64,000 nucleotides of DNA from Nymphaea colorata (taxonomy: Eukaryota; Streptophyta; Magnoliopsida; Nymphaeales; Nymphaeaceae), in assembly GCF_008831285.2 (NCBI RefSeq), contig NC_045142.1, positions 6,994,608 to 7,058,607 of the forward strand, given 5' to 3'. Positions 37,191 through 48,377 of the stretch are shown here, piece by piece. How positions within the stretch are numbered: position 1 is the first letter of the stretch; every line of letters begins with the position of its first letter. The translations under genes and the position numbers were made by a program. Below the pieces are notes generated by a model. The model saw only the letters and a program-made list of their open reading frames with translations, did no database searches and had not been told where the DNA came from.

Positions 37191-38648
37191 GATCAGCTAC
37201 CCATCAAAACCAAATATTTCTTTTTGACATCCTTTGGACAATCACAAAGATCTTATCTTATCAACCAAGTACAGCATATTATATATATATATATGACCTG
37301 TCTCATAGAAATAATGACTTGATTTTTCAAGTTCTTAACAAACTCATAATCATGTATCGATGGCATAACTTAATAGTTGCTTTCCGCTAAGAAATGTACT
37401 TTGATCATGTTGATAAAGATAGGTGAACAAACATGAATATGATTAGCTCAGAATAAAGTCTTATTTGTTGGGTGTAGCTGCACATGGGGCGTGTATATAG
37501 AAACCATTTAAGTCACGGATAAAAACCAGACCTTGTAAGTTTTGGTTAAAAAATTATTTTTAAATAAAATATATACGTCTTAATATATCTATAGAAACTA
37601 TTTTGATATAAAACATGCTTTGATTCAAGTTGTTTATGTGAAAACTATGGATTTTTTTATTAATGTTGATGCTATCTAGTATCTAGGCCACGGCCCCTTT
37701 GAGATTTCAAAAAAAAAAGTTTCAGAAGCTGTTAAATTTTTTTCACAATGTTAATTTGGCCTTTATAAAAATTTTGAACATTTTGTAAGGGATCCAGGGT
37801 TTCTAGTTCCTGTCTTTTGGTCTATGGATCTGAATCTTCTGTCTCATATTCAAGTTTGTTGGTCTGGGCCTCGATTTTGTGGTATGGATCTAGATCTCGT
37901 GCATGTATGTCTTCCGTGCTAGGTATGATCCGTTCTCATGAATCTTTAACCTTCTATTACTTGAATCGACAGTTCGCATACATCTCTATGAATCCGGATC
38001 TACCATTTTCAGTTCTGAATTTGCTTGATATGGAGCTTCATTCCTATGCTTGGTTGTTTTCAATCCGGATTTTATGTTATATTACCGGGTCTGTGGTACT
38101 TGCACCCAACCTGATTTATCCAGAACAGAGCCTGTTACCTAATTCTAGCGGATATCATTCTGATCCAGTTCAACCCAGTTGATATCTCTTGGCTGGTTGA
38201 TTCAGTTTGTGGGCTTGCTCATAGGGATTCTGAACCAGTTCACTGGTTTCTGGGACCGGTTTATTGGTTCCTAGATCCGTTTTCTAGTTCTTGAAACTAG
38301 TTCAGATGATTTTTGGACTGGTTCAGTGTTGAAACATGGATTTCTTCATTGGCTCTTGTATTATATTCATGAACGAAAATATTTCTTATTATAATTATGT
38401 GGTGCATTTAATTGGTGTTATAGATATGAATTATGGTTCAACGATTTTCAAGGAAGTTGTTGAGAGTAATAAATTCATGCATTAAATGGACGTAATGAAA
38501 AAGTGCCACTCTATAACAAAAACTTAAGTGTGAGAAAATATGACCTTTCTTGTGGTTAATTTTGGCCTTTCCTTTTTGGAAAAATATGATAGTTGAATAC
38601 GCGTACCTTAATATTGTGATTTATGTTGTTGATTCCTTATTTATAACC
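37191..38648. other. Intergenic DNA with degenerate repeats
   Basis: A short (TA)n lies at about 37278-37293. About 37490-37680 resembles the dispersed repeat at 33492-33760. About 38170-38330 has many CTGGTTC/ACTGGTT motifs in degenerate succession. No gene is seen. Confidence 0.4.
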
Positions 38649-38862
38649 AAAGATTTGAATCTATTAAATGAGACGAAAGTTTTTTCTTTGCACTTGTTTG
38701 AAATGAAAAATTACGTGGGATCACATATATTTTTGGCATTGAGATCCACTCAACAAAGATTTGAATCTATTAAATGAAACAAAAAATTTTTCTTTGCACT
38801 TGTTTGAAATGAAAAATTACCTGAGATCACATATATTCTTGACATTCAGATCCACTCGTGTG
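38649..38862. repeat. 106-bp tandem duplication
   Basis: Two adjacent copies starting near AAGATTTGAATCTATTAAAT at 38650 and 38756. Both include TTTGCACTTGTTTGAAATG, ATCACATATAT and AGATCCACTC. They differ at roughly a dozen positions. Confidence 0.93.
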
Positions 38863-38865
38863 TGT

Positions 38866-38894
38866 GTATATATATATATGTGTGTGTGTGTGTG
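38866..38894. repeat. (TA)n(TG)n microsatellite
   Basis: A TA run followed by about eight TG units, next to the tandem duplication. Confidence 0.9.
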
Positions 38895-38944
38895 GTGTCC
38901 GCTCACAGGATGCTCTTACTAGTTTTTAAAAAATAAATAGAGAA

Positions 38945-39345
38945 CAATGAGCGTCGGCCACGGAGGCAGTGGTCGCACCCCCAACGCCGCCGGCGACGCC
39001 TCAGCACGGTCCCCGGCAGCCTAGAACCGCCGACGACGCCTCGTCGGACTTGGCGGCATGGGGCAGTGGCGACCGCCTTCCTCTTCCTGAAAAATGGATG
39101 AGGCGGTAGCATCCCCCGCCGCAAAAAAAATTTGCCCCAATGCAACTTTTTTTGGCACAGCCGCCGGAGACCCAGGTTACCGGCAACGCCCCGCCGGGTA
39201 GTCTCCGGAGCTGCGCCCAAAAAAAATTGCATTGAATGCAATTTTTTTTTGCAGCGAGGAGGACTTCTCCTCCCCCTGCAGAGACACTGCCGGGGCCACG
39301 CAGGGGGATCCCGCTGCAAGGTTCAACGGCGTCGTGTAATGACGC
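38945..39345. mobile_element. GC-rich foldback (long inverted repeat) element
   Basis: The stretch is much richer in GC than the flanks and folds back on itself. The inner arms (about 39117-39172 and 39199-39256) share, in inverted order, CGCAAAAAAAATTTGC, CAATGCAACTTTTTTT and CCGGAGAC. A loop of about 26 bp holds ACCGGCAACGCC. Outside these arms CCCCGGCAG appears in both orientations (near 39013 and 39288), so the palindrome extends outward with mismatches. Open frames across it on both strands are products of its GC content. It is best read as a foldback-type transposon; ends and target duplication are unresolved. Confidence 0.55.
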
Positions 39346-39383
39346 CTCGTACTCCATACACCAAACCACAGGCGTAAGAAGAA

Positions 39384-39390
<7 letters not shown>

Positions 39391-39433
<43 letters not shown>

Positions 39434-39450
39434 AGAGACAGAGAGAGAGG
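39391..39450. repeat. (TA)n microsatellite followed by GA-rich sequence
   Basis: About 20 TA units, then GTAAGAGACAGAGAGAGAGG, immediately to the right of the foldback element. Confidence 0.9.
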
Positions 39451-40232
39451 GCTGGGGCTCCTAGTCTCTCCTACAAATGTTATGTTAATAAGATTCCATT
39501 TGGTAAATCATAATTCTAATTTGGTGCCCATAACAAAAGAAAAAATATATCAATCTTCAAAAATTTTCAGAATTAAACCTAAAAATGACATAAATTTCGT
39601 ACAATGGTAGAGCGCGTGTAGGCTTCTGTCATCTATTCTCTTTGGATGGCCTGCCCTTGAACCAGAAATTTATACCTAAGCCACTGCTTTGATATAACTT
39701 TGGCAGTTGGCCGCTTGTTATTTGTGCTCCGGCCCCTCGCACATGGCCGATGCATTGCATTGGGTTACGTGTGAAAGACCTGAGTATCTAGAAAGCCAGA
39801 GCACATCTGTTTTGTATTTCATTCTTTCATCCTTGCTCTAGCTTTCCCGCTTTGCCAGAAACATGAAGTTAGTGAACAATGCATGGTGAGTTTCAAGCAA
39901 TTGATAAACAAGTACATCGTTCGTTAATTTATAATGAGGATATGAATAGTAATTGACCTTAGCTACCAATATGACGAGAGCAGGTAATTAGTTCGGAGGG
40001 CACACACAACCTGCTCTGGATACAAAAAGCATTTTGGTTGCACCACCATTTTAAAAAGACATTCAAACTTTTCTTGTGATCCATTAAAATAGCACGCATC
40101 AATGAATTCATATTAGACACAAGACACCACATTTGCGGTGCTGCAAATGCTTCTCGGAGAACAAATATTCGATTGAATATCATATGCTATCCTGCAATAC
40201 ATTTACATGTCATCCCTCCCTCTAGGGACAAC
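39451..40232. other. Intergenic DNA, no gene seen
   Basis: No coding sequence with recognisable features. CAATGGTAGAGCGC at about 39603-39616 looks like a tRNA D-arm but has no partner elements. Confidence 0.4.
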
Positions 40233-40683
40233 TAAGGATGTCAATAACTCTAATTTGCATTGGATATCCGACCAAATTGTTCAAAAAAAAAAAGTCAAAT
40301 ATAAAAGAAATTTTAAATCCAATTAGGAAAGCAGATCTGATTCACATGCAAAATCCGATCTAAGAAATAGCATCTAATCATATTCAAATTCAGATATACA
40401 TAAATATCCGATCAAGTTCAGACATAAATTCAAATCAGATTTATTTTTAAATAAATATTTTATATTTAATGCTCTTACATTCCAAAATTGGCTAAATTCA
40501 ATTCAAAATTCAAATTCGGTTATAAATGTAAAAATCAGTTCAGATTGGATTTATTTGAATCGTGAAATCAAATTTCAGATTTGGATTCAGATATGACTTT
40601 TCTTTGTTTACATTTGAACCCAAATAGGTGAAAAATGGCTACCATTAAGGGAATATCAAATTCCAATCTGATCCACATCCCTA
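40233..40683. mobile_element. MITE family A, copy 1 (hAT-like)
   Basis: The left end is TAAGGATGTCAATA and the right end, reverse complemented, is TAGGGATGTGGATCAG. Flanking 8-mers GGGACAAC (40225-40232) and GAGACAGC (40684-40691) match at 6 of 8 positions, consistent with an old hAT target duplication. The interior is AT-rich with many ATTCAGAT and ATCCGATC motifs and shares AGATATACATAAATATC with the copy at 48378-48773. No open frame of significance. Confidence 0.6.
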
Positions 40684-41047
40684 GAGACAGCTGCCACTCA
40701 AGTCTGTAAGCAGATCAGCATCATCGTACTCATCTGATTCCCATAAATGGACTAAAAGGCAAACAAGCAAACCTAGCGACAGGCATTAACTCAACTATTA
40801 ATGTACACAGAAGTGGCTCTCTATCACAGAAATCATACATGGAAATGAGGCTGGGGACAATATTGAGACATCACATAAATCATCAGGTTAACTTTGATAA
40901 GAGTACCTGCTCGGATTTTACGAGAGCAGGTCCACCTCAAAGCAAGGAGAAATTACCATGAAAATAAGCTACTGTTTGCAACACTAAATTATTTAGCTGA
41001 TGTTTATGCCGAGAGCAATAAAAGTGGCAAAAGATTCATCAATGTGG

Positions 41048-44000
41048 CTATATGAGAGGTGGGTATTGCTTGGTCTGCTGCTTAACTCGTTTTTTGTATT
41101 CTGCCAGATTCTGCAGTAATTGTGGAAATATCTCCATGTCAGAGCTTTCCATGAGAATTAACAAAATGAAACCAACATGTGCTAAACAATGGATGTGATC
41201 CAACAACCCAAATGTAGACCTGAATGAAAAGATGGTAGCCTTCTGTCTGAGCAGGATCAGATGGATTTGGCTGATCAAGTAAATCTTGTATGCCAACAAG
41301 TATTTGGCTGACTGTGATGGCCGGCCTCCACCCCTGGTAAAAACAAAACCATGTTAGTAAATTTGTGGAGCCAAGCCTTCCACCCTAAATTCCATACGGG
41401 TTGAGGCTACAACTCTTAACAACGTGCTTAATTGATGAACTCCAGATATCAGATTGAATCCATCAGCTTCACATCACTACACATCAAATGATTCTATACT
41501 CAGGATCATGATTATAAAACCAACCCACCTAAGCCCAATTCAAGTCCTAGACCACACTTTTGAAGAAATAGATTCTCTGGAATGCATATCAAATTCAAGA
41601 CCTGAAAGAACATTGTTCAACTTACACTGTCCTCGTTGAGGATGGAGAGGCATACAGTTCCAGAAGGGTACACATTGGGATGGAAGAAACCTTGAGGAAA
41701 CTTGCATTTAGGCGGTTTGCTTGGATAGTCTTCACTAAAGTTGAGCGTGATAGGGAAGTATCCCCCCTCCCAGTCAGTCTGTAACATGAAACAAACAGTT
41801 TGTCATCTGAACATTTGAATTTTTCTTAGTTCATGCATGAAATTTTGCTAAGAGAAGAAAGGACTGATTCTAAAACAAAGTAATAAACATCTTCTGCACG
41901 TCATGAGTGGCATAAGTCATACTCCAGTTATCCGAGAATGCATTGGGGTTTTGGCATTTCTAAAGAACACCCCTGGTCATTATTTGTAACATATGAGGAT
42001 GCAACAGACAATGAAGCTTTCAGTTGACAGTGGAAAAATTGATTATTCTAGTTCGGTTATAATATCAGTCCCCTAACTGAAGGAGTAAATTTTTAGACTT
42101 AAAAGAGAAGTTCAAGTTAAAAAAACATTATTCCAAAAGAGACTTTCTAGAGAAACCAACAAATGAGGATATCTTTCAAGGTGTCAAAATTTATCCAGGA
42201 ATGATGCAGTAGGAACACCAAGGTTGGGAGTTCAAAATTATTATAAATAACTTTTCCCCTAATAGATGGCATGTTTACCACATATATAAAAACTTCCTGA
42301 GTTACCCAGTTATAGTTTATATCAAATTAAGGTTGTCGTGTTTGAGGACTTCATGTGTCCAAGTTTGTCTGCACCTGTTTATTGTGGAAGGGCATACAAA
42401 GTCGACCTTTAATTATCCCACATTTCTTTTCAAACTTTAAGAACATGGCAACATGCAAATAAAGGTCATCCCCAAACATTCTAATATCGTTTATCCCACA
42501 ACGTTCAACTTCAAAGGCTAAAGCTCTCCCTTCAATCACTTTTTGGCATACAAAATATGTGCATTATTAACCTTACATTCTATTGGAGCTTGGTAGCGAA
42601 TAAAAGTATCATAACAGAAACAACTCGTTACAGAATAAGGAAAGGAAGGATAAAAGGGCCACACAACCAACTAAATATACTCATCAGAGACAAAGCATTG
42701 AATCAAAAGCCATCATAGTCGAGAGAACACAAGAAACTACACATGCATTTACCATCAATCAGTATGAAGTTAGGAACACAAGATGTAAGCAGAAAACTTA
42801 CAGGAAAAACACCATTTTTCATGCATTCATTACATTTCCTGGAACCAGGAGTAGATTCAAAAAGAGGTAGTAGCACCTTCCTGAGTATTCTTTTATACAA
42901 AGAAAGAATTAGGAACTAACTACTCAAGTAGCTGATTGACGCGGCTATATCAGACCCCCTAAGACACCATTCAGTGTACTAAGGAACTATTTGGTTGAAT
43001 GAAAACCTGAAACTAGTCTCTAAAATGGATTTATCGTAAAATACTCTCATGCAATGTAATAATCAGAAAGTCACAAACAACTGCTTCACCTCCTTCACCA
43101 TATATACATTGTTGATGTAAATTAGACCAATATATTTTGAGAGTTTGTTGGTGTTAGCTTAAAACTGCTCTTCATATGATTACCAAAGTATAAATGTGTA
43201 GGTGAAACCTCATTTTAGCACTAGATAATCAGATAACAGGCAAGGTGGTTTTTTGATTGCTAGGATAGAAGCATTGTGCTACTGTCAATCAAATCCTCCC
43301 AACTGCATTCACTCATATTGTAAGCAATAAGCCCTCACAAGTAAAACCCAGCTTGTAAATTTTCTGATCATTATAAACTTCCTCACTGCATGTGCAAAAT
43401 TATCACATCAAACCAAACTGACACTTGGTTGTCGGAAGCAACAACTTGAATATCATATTCTTTTTCCAACATAACATGACTTGTTCCATATATGTAGTTT
43501 AATTACTTTGTTGAAACATGTTCAATCGAACGGAATGCAGAATCATATAGCATATGACTGAAACTTAAAATTATAAAGCAGGAAGACAGGAAAAGTAATG
43601 TAAGTCAAAGAAAGTAAACCATTTGCTTCTCACTTAGAAAATGAAAATTGTATGGATTAAAGGAGATTGCCCACAATATTTTTACTTGGACGGTATTGAG
43701 TGTACATGAGAAAGGTAGACTCACTGAAAAAAAGATACGGCAAACGCTGAACTCGCATTTTCCCACAACTTAAACCAGAGAATGGTATCCAAGCATGTAT
43801 GTGGTTGATCACCAAACTATCCTGAGTTCACCTTGAAATGCACAACAGAAAAATTTATTCTGTTGAGCGGACCACAGAACTCATGCATATCCATCGTCCC
43901 AACAGCTCTCGTAATGCAGGAGAATGCTAATTGCAACATCATGTATTAGCCACCATTTTTTTATATGGTTTTGGTGGCATTCTCCATGTAGCTTTAATTC

Positions 44001-44651
44001 GTGAAACGATATACGTAGTCAAGTCATCATTAATCAACTTAAAGAAATATACCAACGCAATCAAGAAAAACTAATCACTTCCCGCAGAAGATAGAACATA
44101 ACGGAATAAAAAGAGAATATAAAAATTGCAGCCGAAGGACACCAAGCTGCTGAAATAACAACACATGAACACATGATACAGATCGCAAATAAGAAGTCGT
44201 ATGCATTTATATCCAGTGAATCATGAATTATCCAACAGAAAATAGACTCGCATGCCCAAATTAAATTACCATTTGAAACAGAAGCACGAATAGGAATAGC
44301 TAGAAGCACCACACATTGATCTGCCCCCAACCCCGGCCTGGTCTCAACAACCAGTAAACAAATAGAAACAGGAAACTACGAGAAGGTCTTTCGTTGGGCT
44401 CCAGAAAATTTACTCACCCCCACTTTTCCAGGGATGGTACAGTGCCACACCATCAGATTCACGGTGCCATCTGGTTGCGTCTCTGGCCTCGCCACAAAGC
44501 CCTGAACAGGCAACACGAGAAACTGAGGAAGAGAACCGAAAGAACCCAAATGAGAGAGGGAGAGAAAAAGAGAGAGACGGACGTGAGGGTGATTCTTACG
44601 CCATGCTTTCCGCTCCTCGGCGAGTCGGCCACGAGCTATACCCCCTGACAT
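41048..44651 (-). CDS. SCE1: SUMO-conjugating enzyme E2 (UBC9/SCE1)
   Basis: SCE1 is the single E2 of the SUMO pathway. It accepts SUMO from the SAE1/SAE2 E1 and passes it to lysines in psi-K-x-E sites, mainly in the nucleus. Exons on the minus strand: 44583-44651, 44418-44501, 41626-41778, 41220-41333 and 41048-41110. All junctions are phase 0, giving 160 residues, the usual length. The start [20 protein letters not shown] is typical of plant SCE1. The catalytic cysteine is C94 in SGTVCLSIL, preceded by the HPNVYPSG motif (H84 to G91). Exon 4 encodes [20 protein letters not shown], and the C-terminus is [11 protein letters not shown]. Intron 2 is unusually long for such a small gene (2.6 kb). 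Nothing is missing or broken. Identification is by strong family resemblance. Confidence 0.96.
41779..44417 (-). other. Long intron 2 of SCE1
   Basis: A GT-AG intron with a GTGAGT donor and a TTACAG acceptor. It is AT-rich and has no recognisable gene or clear transposon ends. It splits the N-terminal helix/beta region from the catalytic half. Confidence 0.7.
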
Positions 44652-44790
44652 TTCCTCGCTGCTCTTCAAATCCAAAGAACAGGAAAAGAAGACGAGAGAA
44701 TGAGGTAACAGACGCCCCACTTCTTTAAATCTCTTCTTCTTTATTCAAACCGCCCCGGGAAGAGGAGATCCGGGCTTCGCTCCGAGGCGT
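44652..44790 (-). promoter_or_regulatory. SCE1 leader and proximal promoter
   Basis: Upstream of the start codon the minus strand is purine-rich (GAAGAAGAGATTTAAAG near 44722-44740). GC-rich CCCCGGGGCGG sequence lies further upstream at about 44750-44760. The transcription start is not determined. Confidence 0.35.
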
Positions 44791-45022
44791 TTTGCGGATC
44801 CTGCCCATGATACAAAAGGAAATTGCAAATGATGCTTCTTTTGGGGACTATTTTCTTCAACATGCTCTTTCATAGTGTTATGATGGAGGACAGAAAATCT
44901 TTCCTTATAATAAAATTTTAAATTTACATAATAAAGAAAAAAAATTTGTGTTCCTGATTTAATCAACTTTTTCGGTAGTACATGCCCTAAGGAGTTTGGA
45001 ATGGTTTGGATCAGCAACTACT
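44791..45022. other. Intergenic DNA upstream of SCE1
   Basis: No gene seen. Confidence 0.4.
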
Positions 45023-45290
45023 AGCATACAATTGAGTCCTCGATCTTTATATAGCATACAATTGAGTCCTCGATTTTTATATATCTACAAGTTGATACAA
45101 TCCTAAACCCTAGAGACAGTCCTAAACCCTAGAGACAAGGAGAAGAGGGAGCCTTTACAAAACCCAGAAGGAGTCTTGGTACAACCCTAAACCTTAGAGA
45201 CAAGGAGATGAAACAAGGAGATGAAGGTGCCTTGACACAACGTAGAAATGGGCGACACAATACGACTTTAGACCCTAGAGACAGAGAAGA
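45023..45290. repeat. Tandem repeats with telo-box-like CCTAAACCCTAGAGACA units
   Basis: Two copies of an AGCATACAATTGAGTCCTCG unit (period about 31 bp) are followed by CCTAAACCCTAGAGACAGT (45102-45120) and CCTAAACCCTAGAGACAAGG (45121-45140). Diverged units ACCCTAAACCTTAGAGACAAGG and GACCCTAGAGACAGAG follow further on. Another relative, TTTAGACCCTGAAGACAGG, lies near 46351-46369, so the family extends beyond this array. It resembles the plant telomere unit only in the AAACCCTA core. Confidence 0.8.
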
Positions 45291-45929
45291 GAAAGCCTTA
45301 GCTACTACCTAATTTTTTCTAGTACACCACATATTGTATTTTTTTTTTCTTTGATAACAACCCAATTGAAGTGACTCTAGTGCATATGAGTGTTTGAAGA
45401 GTTTAGTCGTCATAATACTCTAACCTCTCATATTTATTTGAAAGCAAATGTCACTAAAGTAGAAAACATGTTATAGATTAGGCCCCTAACATGAGACCCT
45501 GTGTTAGGGCTAAAACAGCCAAAAAAAAAATACAAGGTAAACTAAAAAATCCCTCCCAATAAAGGCAAAAGTTAAATTTAAAAAAATGACTCCTAGTAAA
45601 AAATAAAATACCCATCTGGTGAAACAGTGGTAAAGAGGTTGGCCGCACATTGTAACCGGCCTCATTAAATTTGGATGACAATTCAAAATGCAAATGTCGT
45701 GAGGTTGCTTTAATTATTTACAATCATAAGTCCCGCCTTAGTAATATGGTAAACTTTCGGTTTACGTAGCGTTGAAGCTACGCGGTGCTTTGTATAGGGA
45801 TAAGAAAGTGACGCATGCATATTCAACTTTGGTGACATGAACGGATGCACGCTCAATAAATTGAAAGAAGTTATCACCTTTGATAAATATTCAAAACCTG
45901 AGCCTGTTTTTTACTACGGGTGTTCAACG
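45291..45929. other. Intergenic DNA, no gene seen
   Basis: AT-rich. A segment near 45610-45700 (CTGGTGAAACAGTGGTAAAGAG) is weakly SINE-like but lacks a convincing B box. Confidence 0.35.
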
Positions 45930-46260
45930 GATCGAACTAACTTCAGTTTGACTCAAACTCGCCCGATAAACTTGACTCAAACTCGACATATTTATTGAGT
46001 AATTTGATTTGTTTATTAAACGAGTCGAGTTCGAGTTAAGAAATGAACTCAACAACCTAAACAAGTCAAACTCGAGTTAAATGTGCTCGGCTCAAGCCAA
46101 TCTTTGGCTCGAGCTTAATCAAGCCGAGTTCGAGTTTTAGAAACTCGACCTGAGTCGAACTGGAACTCCAGCTCGAGCCGAGTTCGAGTTTCTTTCAAGA
46201 CACTCATGCAGAGTTCGAGCTGGCTCAACTTTACTCGAACCCGCTCATAAACACCCTATT
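45930..46260. repeat. Degenerate TCGAGTT/AACTCGA-rich tract
   Basis: Dozens of overlapping CGAGTT, AACTCGA and GAGCTCG-like motifs occur on both strands, for example GAGTCGAGTTCGAGTTAAG near 46021-46039. Such tracts are common inside non-autonomous transposons of plants. No terminal repeats were resolved here. Confidence 0.7.
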
Positions 46261-47510
46261 TTTTTTACAAAACTTTCTTTCTTTGTTCACTTTATTAAGT
46301 TGAGCGCAAAACCAAGCTGAAAGTACCCCACATTCGGGTCTAGACATAGCTTTAGACCCTGAAGACAGGAAAAGGAAGAGAGTGGAAAAGAACAATCCTC
46401 ATAGTGGCTTAAACAAATGCACAAGGTCCGACACAGAACAGCAGGAACAAGACCGAGGCGGAACACGCAGACACATCAGAACATTGCCACAACTTTGTTT
46501 GGGGCCTAAATAGCCACTAGCTCATTTTGATCACTCTTAAATTCAAATTTTGCTGAAAAATACAAAATTGATCTTGGTTAAACATTGCTTTTAAGAAATA
46601 GAACTCTATAATGGATCAGCTTTACCTTTGGTAGAGTATCACGAGGTAATTTGGTTAAAATCTAGGTGGGGCGATGAGCTTCCTTGTAGGTCCAACACCA
46701 CAGTCAATCTCATATTGCAAACTAAATTTGCCTCTCATCATTTTCATAAATTGCAATATAGCATCCCAAATTTATTACAGCATTTTACAAAGCACTATCA
46801 AATATTAATCAAATTATGATGACTCGATACTTGATAGTATCTTAGCTCATGCCTGATCATCAAATTCTAACAATTCTTTAAACCAGAAGGCACAAACCAT
46901 GAGTTTTCTAGAACATAAGAATTATACCCACTTCTAGTTATGAGTGATTTTTATTCTTTCAAGCTCATTTTTGCCTGCACATGTACCATGTTCGTCTTGG
47001 AGTCTAAAATTGACCTTGATCCAAAGCCTATTCCAGCTCAAGAACCCAAAAAGTAGCTATAAAATCAATAAATCCCTGAGAAAAAATATGGGTTCACGCC
47101 GCAGATTTTGTGGACTGAATATCTAAAATGATTGATCAACGTACGCATTCATCTTCTCAGCTATTTATATGATTTATTTTTCTATGCTAACTTTGAAAAG
47201 ATATATAAACAGATGAAACGGTAGACATAAGGTAAACTGTCATTAATTCGGAAATGAGTTCTTGATCACGTTTCCTTATATGCAGATTTGGGACTGAAAT
47301 AATCAATTTATGTATGTTATTTTTCCTGTTCTGTAAAAGTTTGTTGTCTAAAATTATCATTTTCCTGTCACAAAACATTCGAGCAGTACACGGTACTATT
47401 CGTAAAAATCCTTTCGGTTTTTTGTAAACTCGCAACAATTACTCTTCACTTGAATGAAATATTGCGGTTTTCTTTCTTTTTCTGTTTTTTTTTAGTAAGT
47501 GAGAGAAATG

Positions 47511-47513
<3 letters not shown>
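46261..47513. other. Intergenic DNA, no gene seen
   Basis: AT-rich sequence with only short open frames lacking domains. Confidence 0.4.

Positions 47514-47591
<78 letters not shown>
47514..47591. repeat. Long (TA)n microsatellite
   Basis: About 39 uninterrupted TA units, the longest such run in the window. Confidence 0.97.
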
Positions 47592-47593
<2 letters not shown>

Positions 47594-47944
47594 GATATAA
47601 AGAAAACATGCAGCTACTAGGCTTTCATGTGTCAAACTTTCATGGAAGTCGTCTAAACTATCAATTTTCAGGAGATTGGTGCATGAAAATTGTTGTAAAT
47701 ATGTAGAAGCCGACCTATTTTTTCAAGAGTCCAAAGTGTCATTCAACGGAAGCGAGAAAGAGAGAGGAAAATGAGTTTTCTGAAACAAAATATTCGAAGG
47801 GTATTGCAGACTTTCAAGAAAACAACTTAATTTATAATTTGCAGCTTAATTTCCTTTGTCTGGTCTCATAAAGATAAAAGGCCTAGATGATTCTCAGACT
47901 TGATCAAGTCTGATACATATATATACTCTGTGTGTGTCACGTAT

Positions 47945-47968
47945 GAGAGAGAGAGAGAGAGAGAGAAG
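47945..47968. repeat. (GA)n microsatellite
   Basis: About 12 GA units in intergenic DNA. Confidence 0.93.
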
Positions 47969-48304
47969 AGTGAGACGGGAGGGACAAATCCAAACAAAGA
48001 AATGTTGTCCAAGAGTTCCATCACTTTGTTGATTTTCAGACAGACATGACCGCGTTTAGGTAGTTTTCTTGTCACCTACAAAAATATGCGTGACATCACA
48101 CATTCTTTAGTTCTCGTACGCGTGGCATTTGAAAACCTAATCAAGGGCAAGTTCACGCAAACACCACATCAAATTCTTCGCTTCGCCCATCCACAGGATT
48201 TTTGTGTGCGTGTGCGTGTGTCTGGGCATAAACGGCTAACCTTGAACAAAATCAACAAAATAAAAAAGTAACGTTCCAAAAAATAAGCAATAGCAAACAA
48301 TTTG

Positions 48305-48306
<2 letters not shown>

Positions 48307-48339
<33 letters not shown>
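48307..48339. repeat. (TA)n microsatellite
   Basis: About 16 TA units, 40 bp from the MITE that follows. Confidence 0.93.
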
Positions 48340-48343
<4 letters not shown>

Positions 48344-48377
48344 TAACAGTCATACACTGATTAAAAGTAGTCATAGT

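Noticed and set aside
38903..39369. Open frames of 120-138 codons on both strands in the GC-rich island.
   Set aside because: They mirror each other across the palindrome, are Arg/Cys-rich translations of GC-rich repeats, and have no domain or splice context.
39595..39670. Possible tRNA gene (CAATGGTAGAGCGC looks like a D-arm).
   Set aside because: No acceptor stem, no B-box GGTTCGA-type motif at the right distance and no cloverleaf could be drawn.
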